Shown: positions 1-9,931, counted from the stretch's first letter. The stretch: 64,000 bases of DNA from Halomicrobium zhouii (GCF_900114435.1 NZ_FOZK01000001.1:186001-250000), one strand, 5' to 3'. The notes: generated by a model not told the origin, from the sequence alone. Numbers and translations: made by a program.

Positions 1-948
1 CAGCGTCGTGAGCAGGCCGTTCAGCCCGGCCGTCGCGTCGCCGGTGCGCCCGCGCACGAGTTCCATCGTGTCGGGGTTCTTCTTCTGGGGCATGATCGAC
101 GACGTCGAGGCGTACTCGTCGGCCACCTCGACGTGGCCCTTGCTGGCGAAGCCGATGACGTCCTCCGCCATTCCCGACAGCGTCGTCGCGAGGGTGGCGA
201 GCGCGGCGTTGGTCTCGACCAGGAAATCGCGCGTCGAGACGGCGTCCATCGAGTTCTCGACCACGCCGTCGAATCCCAGCAACTCTGCCGTGCGCTCCCG
301 GTCGACGTCGTAGGGGACGCCGCCGAACGCGCCGGCGCCCAGCGGATTCTGATTCACTCGCCCGTAGGCGTCCAGCAGGCGTTCGGTGTCGCGGGCCAGC
401 GCCTGCTCGTAGGAGGCGACCCAGTGGCCCACCGTCGTCGGCTGGGCGGGCTGGAGGTGGGTGTAGCCGGGCATCACGGTGTCCGTGTGGTCCGCCGCGA
501 CGGCCACCAGCTCCTCGCGGGCCTCCACGACCGTCTCGATGGTATCGAGCAGGTCCTCGCGGAGGCGGTAGCGGATGTCCGCGGCTACCTCGTCGTTGCG
601 CGAGCGCGCGGTGTGCATCTTTCCGCCATCCGAACCGACGCGGTCGATGACCGCCGACTCGATGGCCTCCTGGACGTCTTCGCCGTCGGGGAGCGCGCCG
701 TGGCCGTCGGCCTCGATGTCGTCCAGCGCGCGCAGAATCTCGCCGACGGTGTCGTCTTCGACGATGCCCTGTTCGGCGAGCATGACGACGTGGGCGCGGT
801 CGACGGCCAGGTCGGCGTGGAAGATGCGCTCGTCGGCCTCGAGCGAGGAGAGGAACGCGCGGGCGGGGCCGCCGCTGAAGCGGTCGCGGCGGACGGCCGT
901 CTCCCGTCCCGCGTCGTTCGCGCCGGTCTGGTCCTCTCCGTCGCTCAT
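1..948 (-). CDS. argH: Argininosuccinate lyase, 3' part cut by window edge
   Basis: Last step of arginine synthesis: argininosuccinate to arginine plus fumarate, cytoplasmic. The reverse strand reads open from an ATG at 948 to the window edge, about 316 residues of the usual 480-500. The fumarase/aspartase-superfamily signature [11 protein letters not shown], which holds the catalytic serine loop, is seen near 65-100, and [11 protein letters not shown] near 590-620. It starts 4 nt after the argG stop, so argG-argH are one operon. The C-terminal third lies outside the window. Identification is secure from the signatures and the partner gene. Confidence 0.95.
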   Translation of the reverse strand, partial: MSDGEDQTGANDAGRETAVRRDRFSGGPARAFLSSLEADERIFHADLAVDRAHVVMLAEQGIVEDDTVGEILRALDDIEADGHGALPDGEDVQEAIESAVIDRVGSDGGKMHTARSRNDEVAADIRYRLREDLLDTIETVVEAREELVAVAADHTDTVMPGYTHLQPAQPTTVGHWVASYEQALARDTERLLDAYGRVNQNPLGAGAFGGVPYDVDRERTAELLGFDGVVENSMDAVSTRDFLVETNAALATLATTLSGMAEDVIGFASKGHVEVADEYASTSSIMPQKKNPDTMELVRGRTGDATAGLNGLLTTL

Positions 949-952
949 CTGT

Positions 953-2284
953 CTATTCCTCCGAGTCGTGGTCGACCGCGCTCTCGCTCACGGCTTCGCC
1001 GTTCGCGTTTTCCGCGGTCTCGCTCCCGTCGGTCGCTCCGACCGCGCTAATCCCCGATCCGTCCGTCACGGCCTCGCTCTTGCCCTTTGCCTTCTCTAGC
1101 ACCTTGTTCGCCAGGCGGGACTGGAAGCCGTGGTACTTGGCGACGCCCGTGGCGTCTTCCTGGGTGATGGAGCCGGTGACGGCCTCCTCGTTGAACGAGG
1201 CCGCCGACTCGCTGTAGACGGAGTACGCCGACTCGCGGGAGACGGCGCGACAGTGGCCGCCTTCGAGCTTCACCGTGACGGAGCCCGTGACGCGCTCGTT
1301 GGTCTCGTCGATGAACGCCTCCAGCGCGCCCGTGAGGGGTGCGTCGACGAGGCCCTGGTACCCCTTCTGGGACCACTGTTGGTCGACCTGCTGTTTGAAC
1401 TCGCGCTCCTCGGCGGTGAGGACGAGCCCTTCGAGCGCTTCGTGAGCCGTCAGCAGCACCGTCGCGGCGGGGTGCTCGTAGTTCTCGCGCACCTTGAGGC
1501 CGAGCATGCGATCTTCCATCATGTCCGTGCGACCGACGCCGTGGGCGCCGGCCTGCTCGTTGAGCCGTTCGATGAGTTCGACGGAGCCGAGTTCCTCGCC
1601 GTCGACGGCGACGGCCTCGCCGTCCTCGAACTCGATGTCGACGAGTTCCGCGTCCTTGCCCGACGGATTTTCGGTCCAGAGGTAGATGTCGTCCTCCGGA
1701 ATCGTGGCGGGGTCTTCGAGTTCGGAGCCCTCGATAGAGCGGCTCCAGAGGTTCGTGTCGATGGAGTAGCGGCCGCCGTCGCCGCCCTCGACGGGCAGGC
1801 CCTTCTCCTGGGCGTACTCGTTCTCCCACTCGCGGGTGAGGCCGAGTTCGCGGACGGGGGCGATGACCTCCAGGTCGGAGTCGCGCCACACCGCCTCGAA
1901 GCGGAGCTGGTCGTTCCCCTTGCCGGTGCAGCCGTGGGCGATGGCGGCACAGCCCTGTTGCTCGGCGACGTCGAGGATGGCCTTGGCGATGACCGGGCGC
2001 GCGAGCGCGGTGCCCAGTGGGTAGCCCTGGTAGTCGGCGTTGGCCTTGACCGCCTGGAGGCAGAGGTCGGCGAACTCCTCGGTGGCGTCGACGACGTAGT
2101 GGTCGAGGCCGAGCGCCTCGGCCGTCTCCTCGGCCTCGTCGAACTCGTAGCTCGGCTGGCCGACGTCGACGGTGACGCCGATGACGTCGTCGTAGCCGTA
2201 CTCTTCTTTCAGCAGCGGGACGCAGACCGTGGTGTCGAGCCCGCCGGAGAAGGCGAGCGCGACGGTGCCGTTTCCGTCTGTCAT
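953..2284 (-). CDS. argG: Argininosuccinate synthase
   Basis: Joins citrulline and aspartate using ATP to make argininosuccinate, the step before ArgH. The N-type ATP-pyrophosphatase P-loop SGGLDTT is at residues 13-19, followed by the typical synthase core. The protein has 443 residues against about 400 for the family. The excess is a C-terminal tail of about 40 residues rich in Ser, Glu and Asp, probably a disordered halophilic extension. The ATG at 2284 begins just before the conserved N-terminus. It is first gene of the argGH operon. Confidence 0.97.
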   Translation of the reverse strand: MTDGNGTVALAFSGGLDTTVCVPLLKEEYGYDDVIGVTVDVGQPSYEFDEAEETAEALGLDHYVVDATEEFADLCLQAVKANADYQGYPLGTALARPVIAKAILDVAEQQGCAAIAHGCTGKGNDQLRFEAVWRDSDLEVIAPVRELGLTREWENEYAQEKGLPVEGGDGGRYSIDTNLWSRSIEGSELEDPATIPEDDIYLWTENPSGKDAELVDIEFEDGEAVAVDGEELGSVELIERLNEQAGAHGVGRTDMMEDRMLGLKVRENYEHPAATVLLTAHEALEGLVLTAEEREFKQQVDQQWSQKGYQGLVDAPLTGALEAFIDETNERVTGSVTVKLEGGHCRAVSRESAYSVYSESAASFNEEAVTGSITQEDATGVAKYHGFQSRLANKVLEKAKGKSEAVTDGSGISAVGATDGSETAENANGEAVSESAVDHDSEE

Positions 2285-2617
2285 GATTGGTGTGTGGGTG
2301 TAGCGTGTGGTGTGTCTGTCGATTCAGCTGTCCGCTCGACAGACGACGAGCGGTGCTTGGAAGCGAGACGAACCGGAGGACGAGGGGTGAAGTAGTGGTG
2401 GGCCTAGAAGAGGGCCCGTCGCCGTGGTCGCGGAAGAAGACGCGCAGACCCGCTGGTGGCGACCGATCGGACGCCAGCAACGCGGGTCTGACTCATGTAC
2501 CTCGGGGTATCACGGATTCGTACTAATAGCTTGCGAGATCAGCCCGGCATGCGGTGGTATGACACTCCTCACTCGCCGGCCACAAAGCTTGTCGTGGCCC
2601 ACCACCGACCGGCGGAC
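2285..2617. other. Intergenic region between divergent argG and a small membrane-protein gene
   Basis: About 330 bases that should hold the argGH promoter (reverse strand) and the promoter of the 2618 gene. The reading frame continuing upstream of 2618 (from 2495) has non-haloarchaeal composition and I treat it as non-coding. No convincing repeat or RNA gene is visible. Confidence 0.5.
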
Positions 2618-2788
2618 ATGCTCGACGACGTCCCGGTAGAGACGCTCCTGAAGGTGGTACTGGTCCTCGTGATCGTCTGGATCGCACTCGACATCGTCTC
2701 CGAACTGGTGTTCGAACTGCTCGGGCCGTTCCGCCCGCTCGTGGGACTGCTCATCATCGCCCTGGTCGTCGTCTGGTGGCTGGACTGA
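2618..2788 (+). CDS. Small two-helix membrane protein, unknown function
   Basis: A 56-residue protein beginning MLDDVPVETLLK. Two hydrophobic stretches (about residues 7-27 and 36-54) flank a short EL-LGPFRPL loop, so it is probably a hairpin in the cytoplasmic membrane. An upstream in-frame ATG at 2495 would add 41 residues of unlikely composition, so I take the ATG at 2618. Similar short haloarchaeal proteins are uncharacterised. No partner gene hints at a function. Confidence 0.7.
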   Translation: MLDDVPVETLLKVVLVLVIVWIALDIVSELVFELLGPFRPLVGLLIIALVVVWWLD

Positions 2789-2876
2789 GGATCGCGGCGG
2801 GCGTGTCCGGATTTCGGGCGACGATTCCCGACGCGTAATCGCGTCGCTTTTGCCGACTGATACCCTCCCGACAGAC

Positions 2877-3386
2877 GTGTTCAGCCTCAACGTCCCGGTT
2901 CCGAGCGAGGTGGCACGTCTGGCGAGCGACCTCGCCCTGGAGATTCCGGGCGCCGAGGAGCGCTCGCGCGGGCGCCACACGCTCGTGGTCAAGCGCCTCG
3001 GCACGGGCGGCTACGAGTCTTACCACGCGATGGAGGCCCGCGTCCGGGAGCTGCTTTCCGGCCAGCCCGCCTTCGCCGCCAGGGTGGACGGCATCGACAT
3101 CTTCCAGGAGGCCACGAACGGCTCCTCGCCGGTGATCTACCTCACTGTCGAGAGTCCCGGGCTGTGGGACCTCCACGAGCGCCTGTGCGCGGAGTTCGGC
3201 GCGCTCGACGGGCTGGAGGGCGCGGACTACGACCCCCACGTCACCATCGCCCGGGGCGGGCCGATGGACGCCGCGAGGCGGATGTGCGACAGGGAGATAG
3301 AGCCGGTGGAGTGGCGCGTGGAGGCACTCTCCTTCCTCGACGCCCAGCGCGGCCACGAGGCCAGTCGCATCTCGCTCCCGGCCTGA
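2877..3386 (+). CDS. 2'-5' RNA ligase family protein (2H phosphoesterase)
   Basis: 169 residues with the two His-x-Thr-type motifs of the 2H superfamily: HTLV (His34) and HVTI (His121), spaced as in LigT/ThpR-like enzymes. These act on 2',5' or cyclic phosphodiesters of RNA or nucleotides. The exact substrate cannot be told from sequence. I chose the GTG at 2877 because the protein then begins (M)FSLNVPVPSEVARLA, the start I recall for haloarchaeal homologues. A TTG at 2850 would add nine residues. It stands alone, with no operon partner. Confidence 0.85.
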   Translation: MFSLNVPVPSEVARLASDLALEIPGAEERSRGRHTLVVKRLGTGGYESYHAMEARVRELLSGQPAFAARVDGIDIFQEATNGSSPVIYLTVESPGLWDLHERLCAEFGALDGLEGADYDPHVTIARGGPMDAARRMCDREIEPVEWRVEALSFLDAQRGHEASRISLPA

Positions 3387-3431
3387 CCGCGCTCGGCGCT
3401 GAACTGTGCCCGTTCTCTCCCGTCGTCACTC

Positions 3432-3782
3432 TCAGGCCGGTAACTCGGAGAGCCGGTCGTCGTCGCTGACGAACTCCCGGACCGTCTCGACCTCGACGTC
3501 GAGTTCGTAGGCCGGCCGACCCTTGCCGACGGGTGAGGTCCGCTCCGGACGGTTGCCGGTCACCAGCCCCCGGTCCTCCAGAGTCCGGCAGGCCCTGACG
3601 AGATCCCCCTCCGTGAGCCGGCTGCCGACCACGGTTTCGAGTTCTTCGAGCCGGCCGCGACACGCCTGGAGGACGTCCGTCGCCTGGGCCGGCGTCCGGT
3701 CCGCCCGATCCAGTTCGGCGAGTTCGTGCAGGACGAGCCGCTCGGTCACCGAGGTCGAGTCCAGCGACGTGGTGTCTGGCAT
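3432..3782 (-). CDS. Winged-helix protein, probable transcription regulator
   Basis: 116 residues. The central part has the helix-turn-helix plus wing pattern, with a wing strand reading GKGRPAYELDVE near residues 86-97. That wing resembles the C-terminal winged helix of haloarchaeal Orc1/Cdc6 and PadR-like regulators. There is no ATPase or ligand domain. It converges on the 2H gene and stands alone. Target genes are unknown. DNA binding is an inference from fold pattern only. Confidence 0.65.
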   Translation of the reverse strand: MPDTTSLDSTSVTERLVLHELAELDRADRTPAQATDVLQACRGRLEELETVVGSRLTEGDLVRACRTLEDRGLVTGNRPERTSPVGKGRPAYELDVEVETVREFVSDDDRLSELPA

Positions 3783-3942
3783 ACGTCACCATAGGACGCG
3801 AAGCGCTATACCTCTTGCCGACGGGGAGGGGCCAGGACCGGCGTCCGACCCGTCGACGGGCCCCGTCTATCCGTCGGACGCGACGACGGTCCCCGGGTCC
3901 GTGGCGGTAGCCTTTTGATAACCGACTCCGTCTCATTCGCGT

Positions 3943-4365
3943 ATGGATTACCGCGAGGTCGAGGCGACTCGAGAGTTCGTCTGCACGCTCGACCACGGGG
4001 GCGACTGGCGCGCCCAGATCGAGACCTTCGCCGCCGACGAGGGGATCGACGCGGCCTTCTTCACCGGCCTCGGCGCGGTGCAGGACGCGGAGATCATGTT
4101 CTACGACCAGGAGACGATGGAGTACGACTCCATGGTGTTCCCCGAACCGCTGGAGGTGGCCGCCTGCGTCGGCAACGTATCGATGCTGGATGGAGAGCCG
4201 TTCGCCCACACGCACGCGGTCCTCTCGCGCCCTGACGGCGAGGCCATCGCGGGCCACCTCAACAGCGGCACCGTCTGGGCCGGCGAGTTGCACGTCCGCG
4301 CGTTCGAGGACTCGCTCGTTCGGGAACACGACGAGGCGACCGACCTGGACCTCTGGGAACTATAG
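3943..4365 (+). CDS. PPC (DUF296) domain DNA-binding-type protein
   Basis: 140 residues forming a single PPC/DUF296 domain, the trimeric fold also fused to AT-hooks in plants. The conserved GEPFAHTHAVLS segment with clustered histidines and a later GHL are visible; archaeal and bacterial members use such histidines to bind a metal. The stop TAG is followed directly by the ATG of polC at 4366 with no gap, so the two are very likely co-transcribed and translationally coupled. A role linked to replication is an inference from this adjacency. Confidence 0.88.
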   Translation: MDYREVEATREFVCTLDHGGDWRAQIETFAADEGIDAAFFTGLGAVQDAEIMFYDQETMEYDSMVFPEPLEVAACVGNVSMLDGEPFAHTHAVLSRPDGEAIAGHLNSGTVWAGELHVRAFEDSLVREHDEATDLDLWEL

Positions 4366-7300
4366 ATGCGGGAGGCCGACGAGCAGTACTTCGAACGGCT
4401 CGAATCCGACCTCGACGACGCCTTCGAGGTCGCGAAGGCCGCCCGCGAACGCGGCGGCGACCCCACGAAGGACGTCGAGATTCCGACCGCCCGCGACATG
4501 GCCGACCGCGTCGAGAACATCCTCGGCATCGAGGGGGTCGCAGCGCGCGTGCGCGAACTCGAAGGCGAGATGTCCCGGGAGGAGGCCGCCCTGGAACTCG
4601 TCGAGGACTTCGTCGAGGGCGAGGTCGGTGACTACGACTCCGACGCCGGCAAGATCGAGGGGGCAGTCAGGACCGCAGTCGCCCTGCTCACCGAGGGTGT
4701 CGTCGCCGCCCCCATCGAGGGGATCGACCGCGTCGAGGTGCTCGACAACGACGACGGCACGCAGTTCGTCAACGTCTACTACGCCGGTCCTATTCGCTCT
4801 GCCGGCGGGACCGCCCAGGCCCTCTCTGTCCTGGTCGCCGACTACGCCCGCGCCCTGCTCGGCATCGACCAGTACAAGGCCCGCGACGAGGAGATCAACC
4901 GCTACGCCGAGGAGATCGACCTCTACGACAAGGAGACGGGCCTCCAGTACTCGCCCAAGGAGAAGGAGAGCAAGTTCATCGCCGAGAACATGCCGATCAT
5001 GCTCGACGGCGAGGCCACGGGCGACGAGGAGGTCTCTGGCTTCCGCGACCTGGACCGCGTCGACACCAACTCCGCCCGCGGCGGGATGTGTCTCGTCGCC
5101 GCGGAGGGGATCGCGCTGAAAGCGCCAAAGATCCAGCGCTACACCCGGAACCTCGACGAGGTCGACTGGCCGTGGCTCCAGGACCTCATCGACGGGACCA
5201 TCGGCAAGGACGACGACGGCGACGACGAGGCGGACGGTGAGGACGGCGACGCAGCGGACGGGGAGGAAGCCGAGGGCGGGGAAGCGGGCGACGAAACGGA
5301 GGACGACGCCGACGACTACCCCACTTCGCCCCGCGTCGACCCCGCCAAGAAGTACCTCCGGGACCTGATCGCTGGCCGCCCCGTCTTCTCACACCCCTCG
5401 AACGCCGGGGGGTTCCGCCTGCGCTATGGCCGCTCGCGCAACCACGGCTTCGCGACGGCGGGGGTCCACCCGGCGACGATGCACCTCGTCGACGACTTCC
5501 TCGCCACCGGCACGCAGATCAAGACCGAACGGCCGGGCAAAGCGGCCGGCGTGGTCCCGGTCGACTCCATCGAGGGGCCGACCGTCCGCCTGGCCAACGG
5601 CGACGTCCGCAGGATAGACGACCCCGAGGAGGCACTCGAGGTCAGGAACGGCGTCGAGAAGATCCTGGACCTCGGCGAGTACCTCGTCAACTACGGCGAG
5701 TTCGTCGAGAACAACCACCCGCTCGCGCCCGCCTCCTACACCGTCGAGTGGTGGCGCCAGGAGTTCGAGGCGGCCGGCGCCGACGTCCAGGCCATGGCCG
5801 ACGACGTCCACGTCGACCTGGCGGACCCCTCTGCCGACGAAGCCATGGAGTGGGCCCGGGAGTACGACGCGCCGATCCACCCCGAGTACACCTACTGCTG
5901 GCACGACGTGAGCGTCGGCGAGGTGAACGCGCTCGCGACGGCCGTCGAGAACGCCAGGGTCGCGCAAACGGATGGTGCCGTGGCCGCGGACCCGGCGTCG
6001 ACGCAGGGCGGCGACCTCGTCCTCCCGCGCTCCGAGACGGTCCGGAAAGCCCTCGAACACCTGCTCGCCGAGCACACCCAGCGCGAGGACGACCTCGTCG
6101 TCCCGGACTGGCGTCCGCTCGTCGCGACGCTGGGATTCGACCTGGACTCGCTGGACCGCGACTGGACCGTCGGCGACCTCTCCGAACGCGCTCGCAACTA
6201 CGACGGCGGCGACAACGCCATCGAGGCGATCAACGAGGTCGCCCCCTTCGAGGTTCGCGAGCGAGCGCCGACCCGCATCGGCAACCGGATGGGCCGGCCG
6301 GAGAAGTCCGAGAGCCGCGACCTCTCGCCGGCGGTCCACACACTCTTCCCCATCGACGAGGCCGGCGGCGCCCAGCGCTCGGTCAGCGACGCGGCCTCCC
6401 ACGCCGAGGAGATGAACGACCGCCAGGGCATCGTCGACGTCGAGATCGCTCGCCAGCGCTGTACTGACTGCGGCGAGGAGACGTTCCGCGCGCGCTGTCC
6501 CGACTGCAACGGGCTCACCGACGCCGTCTACGAGTGCCCCGACTGCGACCGCGAGGTCGAACCCGACGAGGCCGGCATGGCGGAGTGTCCCTCCTGCGAG
6601 ACGGGCGCGTACCCCACCCAGTACACGGAGATCGACGTCGGCGAGGAGTTCCGGAACGCGCTGGAGTCGGTCGGCGAGCGCGAGACGGCCTTCGACATCG
6701 TCAAAGGCGTCGAGGGGCTGATGTCCGCGGAGAAGGTCCCCGAGCCGATGGAGAAGGGGATCCTCCGGGCCAAACACGACGTCACGGCGTTCAAGGACGG
6801 CACCGTCCGCTACGACATGACGGACCTGCCCGTGACGGCGGTCCGTGCGACGGAACTCGACGTCACCGTCGACCAGCTCCAGTCGCTCGGCTACGAGACC
6901 GACGTCCACGGCGACCCGCTCCGACACGACGACCAGCTGGTCGAACTCAAGGTCCAGGACGTCGTCCTCTCCGACGGCGCGGCCGAGCACATGCTCAAGA
7001 CCGCCGACTTCGTCGACGACCTGCTGGCACAGTACTACGGCCTCGAACCCTTCTACGACCTCGACGACCGCGAGGAACTCGTCGGCGAACTCGTCTTCGG
7101 GATGGCGCCACACACCAGCGCGGCGACAGTTGGGCGAGTTATCGGATTTACGACAGCAGCGGTCGGGTACGCGCATCCGTACTTTCACGCCGCGAAACGC
7201 CGAAATTGCGACGGTGACGAGGATTGTGTGATGCTTCTAATGGACGGATTGTTGAATTTCAGTAAATCATTCCTTCCTGACAAGCGTGGCGGGAAGATGG

Positions 7301-7959
7301 ACGCACCCCTCGTCATGTCCTCCCGCATCGACCCCTCGGAGATCGACGACGAGGCCCACAACATGGACATCATGTGGGAGTACCCGAAGGAGTTCTACGA
7401 GGCCACCCGCGAGATGGCCGACCCCGGCGAGGTCGAGGACGTCATGAAGATCGCCGAGGAGACGCTCGGGACCGACCGCGAATACACCGACTTCGCGCAC
7501 ACGCACGACACCTCGAACCTCGCCGCCGGACCGGATCTGTCGGCCTACAAGACGCTGGGGTCGATGACCGACAAGATGGACGCCCAGCTCGCGCTCTCCC
7601 GGAAGCTCCGGGCCGTCGACGAGACTGACGTCGCCGAGCGGATCATCGAGTACCACTTCATGCCGGACATCATCGGCAACCTCCGGGCGTTCTCGCGCCA
7701 GGAGACTCGCTGCCTGGACTGCGGCGAGAAGTACCGCCGGATGCCGCTGTCGGGCGAGTGCCGGGAGTGTGGCGGCCGCGTCAACCTCACCGTCCACGAG
7801 GGGTCCGTGACGAAGTACATCGACACCGCGACGGAGGTGGCCCACGAGTTCGGCTGCCGCGAGTACACCAAGCAGCGCCTGGAGATTCTGGAGCGTTCCA
7901 TCGAGCGCGTCTTCGAGAACGACCACAACAAGCAGAGCGGGATTGCCGATTTCATGTGA
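4366..7959 (+). CDS. polC: DNA polymerase II (PolD) large subunit DP2, intein-free
   Basis: Catalytic subunit of archaeal family-D replicative DNA polymerase, 1197 residues. Visible in order are the conserved N-terminus, an acidic Asp/Glu/Gly insert (about residues 278-318) typical of halophiles, zinc-binding CxxC pairs (about 699-744), the active-site motif RRNCDGDED (Asn947-Cys948 and following; the aspartates are the PolD catalytic residues), and a C-terminal zinc motif (about 1116-1136). The motif is a known intein insertion site in archaea, but this copy has none. Bases 7126-7287 around it are only about 51 percent GC, against about 62 percent in adjoining segments, and use rare codons. 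Start is the ATG abutting the PPC gene. Confidence 0.97.
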   Translation: MREADEQYFERLESDLDDAFEVAKAARERGGDPTKDVEIPTARDMADRVENILGIEGVAARVRELEGEMSREEAALELVEDFVEGEVGDYDSDAGKIEGAVRTAVALLTEGVVAAPIEGIDRVEVLDNDDGTQFVNVYYAGPIRSAGGTAQALSVLVADYARALLGIDQYKARDEEINRYAEEIDLYDKETGLQYSPKEKESKFIAENMPIMLDGEATGDEEVSGFRDLDRVDTNSARGGMCLVAAEGIALKAPKIQRYTRNLDEVDWPWLQDLIDGTIGKDDDGDDEADGEDGDAADGEEAEGGEAGDETEDDADDYPTSPRVDPAKKYLRDLIAGRPVFSHPSNAGGFRLRYGRSRNHGFATAGVHPATMHLVDDFLATGTQIKTERPGKAAGVVPVDSIEGPTVRLANGDVRRIDDPEEALEVRNGVEKILDLGEYLVNYGEFVENNHPLAPASYTVEWWRQEFEAAGADVQAMADDVHVDLADPSADEAMEWAREYDAPIHPEYTYCWHDVSVGEVNALATAVENARVAQTDGAVAADPASTQGGDLVLPRSETVRKALEHLLAEHTQREDDLVVPDWRPLVATLGFDLDSLDRDWTVGDLSERARNYDGGDNAIEAINEVAPFEVRERAPTRIGNRMGRPEKSESRDLSPAVHTLFPIDEAGGAQRSVSDAASHAEEMNDRQGIVDVEIARQRCTDCGEETFRARCPDCNGLTDAVYECPDCDREVEPDEAGMAECPSCETGAYPTQYTEIDVGEEFRNALESVGERETAFDIVKGVEGLMSAEKVPEPMEKGILRAKHDVTAFKDGTVRYDMTDLPVTAVRATELDVTVDQLQSLGYETDVHGDPLRHDDQLVELKVQDVVLSDGAAEHMLKTADFVDDLLAQYYGLEPFYDLDDREELVGELVFGMAPHTSAATVGRVIGFTTAAVGYAHPYFHAAKRRNCDGDEDCVMLLMDGLLNFSKSFLPDKRGGKMDAPLVMSSRIDPSEIDDEAHNMDIMWEYPKEFYEATREMADPGEVEDVMKIAEETLGTDREYTDFAHTHDTSNLAAGPDLSAYKTLGSMTDKMDAQLALSRKLRAVDETDVAERIIEYHFMPDIIGNLRAFSRQETRCLDCGEKYRRMPLSGECRECGGRVNLTVHEGSVTKYIDTATEVAHEFGCREYTKQRLEILERSIERVFENDHNKQSGIADFM

Positions 7960-7966
7960 AACGACC

Positions 7967-8024
7967 TTTTTTCGTGGGGGGCATCGCGCTCGCCTCCGGC
8001 GAGCGCTCAACCCCCCACAAAAAA
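7967..8024 (+). terminator. Nested stem-loop with T-run after polC
   Basis: A T6 run and a G-rich arm (7967-7981) pair with a C-rich arm and A6 run (8011-8024) with one bulged base. Inside sits a perfect hairpin with 9-bp arms and a TCC loop (7986-8006). It begins 8 nt after the polC stop. The T-run is where archaeal RNA polymerase would release the transcript. Confidence 0.6.
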
Positions 8025-8163
8025 CGTCGATGAAAAAAGCGGCCCTCACCGCGTTCGGGCCGGGGAAACCGCGCTCGCTTCGCTCGCGCGGTACATTTTT
8101 CCGCTCTCCAAACTGGAATTGGTTCAGCGATCACTTTTGTGGCTGCTGGCCGCAGAATCTCGC

Positions 8164-9174
8164 ATGCTCCTCGTCGGTAGCGACGACGGCGTGTACGCAC
8201 TGCCCGGGCCGGACGAATCAGCGGACGTCACGGATCGACTCACCTCGGCGGGTGAAGCCGACGGATCGAGCGGCGTCGTCAAGACCCTCTCGTCGGGTCG
8301 CGCGATGCGCCTCCGGCAGTTCGACGGGCTCCCGGGCGTCTTCGCGGCGACGGCGAGCGGGCTGATACACTCGCCCGACGGCGACAATTGGATCGGTCTG
8401 GGCGTGCCCGAGCCAAAGGTGTACGCCGTCGGAGCGACGCTCGACGGCGAGCGTCTCTACGCGGGGACGCGGCCGGCCGCCGTCTACGCGACAGACGTCT
8501 TCGTCCCCGGCGATAGAGCCCCCACTGTCGACTGGCGGGAACTCGATGGGTTTCAGGACCTGCCGTCACGGGAGGAGTGGCGACTGCCGCGCCACGAAGA
8601 CCTGGCACAGGTCCGGGACGTGACGGCCGACCCCGCGGACCCGGACCGGGTCGTCGCCGGCGTCGAGGTTGGCGGCGTCCACGTTAGCGACGACCGCGGG
8701 GAAACCTGGACAGAGCGCAGGAGCGACGTGAACGACGACGTGCACGAACTCCACGTGGTCGGCCCCGGGGAGTACGTCGCGGCGACGGGCTTCGGACTCT
8801 TCCGGACGCGCGACGCCGGCCAATCCTGGACGCGGCTGGACGAGGCGGTCGACCAGCGGTACTTCCGACGGGTGTTTTCGCTGGGGGAGACGGTCTACGC
8901 GGCCGGTGCGCTCGCCAGTTCGGCGTCGTGGGACGACCCAGACGCCGACCCGGCGTTGTTCGCGGTGCGAGACGACGCGTTGACGCAGGTCGGTATCCCG
9001 GACGAGGCCGGGACAGTGACCGGGATGGCGGCCGTCGACGGCGATCTCGTCGCGGCCACCCACCGCGGGTCGCTGTTCGCTGTGCGCGGAAACGAGGTAC
9101 AGCGGTTCGGCGCGTTTCCGGTACCCGACGACGCGACCGGTAGCTACACGCCCGTGGCGTGGTTGCCGGAGTGA
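8164..9174 (+). CDS. Beta-propeller (BNR/YVTN-like) protein
   Basis: 336 residues starting MLLVGSDDGVYALPG. Repeated blade-like segments of the type GVHVSDDRGETWTE and GLFRTRDAGQSWTR are the Asp-box (BNR) signature of sialidase-like propellers, so this is a six- or seven-bladed propeller. There is no signal peptide or membrane segment, so it should be cytoplasmic. The frame is open upstream to 8119, but the ATG at 8164 fits the conserved beginning of haloarchaeal homologues (the family often labelled HVO_0234-like). Function unknown. Confidence 0.8.
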   Translation: MLLVGSDDGVYALPGPDESADVTDRLTSAGEADGSSGVVKTLSSGRAMRLRQFDGLPGVFAATASGLIHSPDGDNWIGLGVPEPKVYAVGATLDGERLYAGTRPAAVYATDVFVPGDRAPTVDWRELDGFQDLPSREEWRLPRHEDLAQVRDVTADPADPDRVVAGVEVGGVHVSDDRGETWTERRSDVNDDVHELHVVGPGEYVAATGFGLFRTRDAGQSWTRLDEAVDQRYFRRVFSLGETVYAAGALASSASWDDPDADPALFAVRDDALTQVGIPDEAGTVTGMAAVDGDLVAATHRGSLFAVRGNEVQRFGAFPVPDDATGSYTPVAWLPE

Positions 9175-9209
9175 GCGACTAGTTGAGTGAGATGGCGCGG
9201 TGAACCCAC

Positions 9210-9887
9210 TCAGGTAGCCGCGCCCGGCTTCGAGAACCGCAGCACGTAGTTGTGGTCGAACCCGGTCCCGTCGACACCGTCAGGTCCGGGTTCCCCCTCC
9301 GTCTCCCACGCGACGACGACTTCCCCGTCGAAGTCGAGGGGCTCGCCGATGGCGTCCGCGAAGTCCCAGGCGAGCGTCGTCACCTGCCCGTCGACGTCGA
9401 AGGTCGTCGCGTCGACGAGCGCGACGCCGTCCGGGGCGAGACAGTCCGCGATATCGACGAACACGTCGACCATATCGTCGAGATACTGTCCGTAGTCGCT
9501 CTCGCCGTCGTAATTCTGGAGCGGGTTGGTCTCCATTCCCTCGACCATCCACGGCGGGGAGGTGAGAACGCAGTCGACTGGCGGCAGGTCGAGCTCGCCG
9601 AGTTCGCGGGTGTCGCCGTGGACGAGGTTCCCGCCGTGACCGCCGCGTTCGCGGATATACTCTACTCGCTTCCGCTCGTACTCGACGCCGTGGGCCTCGC
9701 GGTCCATCTCGCTGGCGACCCGGAGCGTCGTCCCGAACCCGGCGAAGGGGTCGAGGACGACGTCGCCCGGTTCGGTGAACTCCGCGAGGAACCGGTCGAC
9801 GACCGCCGGTGGCGATCTGACCTCGTCGTCGGCCCACTCCGGGAGGTCGGCGGGGAAGTCGTAGTCGACGTGGACGACCGTTCGCAT
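9210..9887 (-). CDS. SAM-dependent DNA methyltransferase (TSPPW type)
   Basis: 225 residues. DPFAGFGTT at 46-54 is the AdoMet-binding motif and TSPPWM at 109-114 the catalytic motif of amino-methyltransferases acting on cytosine N4 or adenine N6; TRM11-like RNA methylases share this layout. No restriction endonuclease lies nearby, so it is a solitary enzyme. I prefer the ATG at 9887; an earlier start at 9935 would overlap the CPBP gene and add 16 residues of poor quality. It follows the CPBP gene on the same strand. Substrate is not decidable from sequence. Confidence 0.85.
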   Translation of the reverse strand: MRTVVHVDYDFPADLPEWADDEVRSPPAVVDRFLAEFTEPGDVVLDPFAGFGTTLRVASEMDREAHGVEYERKRVEYIRERGGHGGNLVHGDTRELGELDLPPVDCVLTSPPWMVEGMETNPLQNYDGESDYGQYLDDMVDVFVDIADCLAPDGVALVDATTFDVDGQVTTLAWDFADAIGEPLDFDGEVVVAWETEGEPGPDGVDGTGFDHNYVLRFSKPGAAT

Positions 9888-9931
9888 GGGCGGTGGTCCG
9901 CGGGCGTCGGTAAATGTCTCGTGGTACCCTG

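Noticed and set aside
5389-7188. 599-codon antisense frame over polC
   Set aside because: Antisense shadow of a conserved gene; composition artefact.
7126-7287. Intein or frameshift in polC
   Set aside because: The frame is continuous and the motif RRNCDGDED is intact; only base composition changes.
9210-9887. Restriction-modification system
   Set aside because: Methyltransferase only; neighbouring genes show no nuclease motifs.
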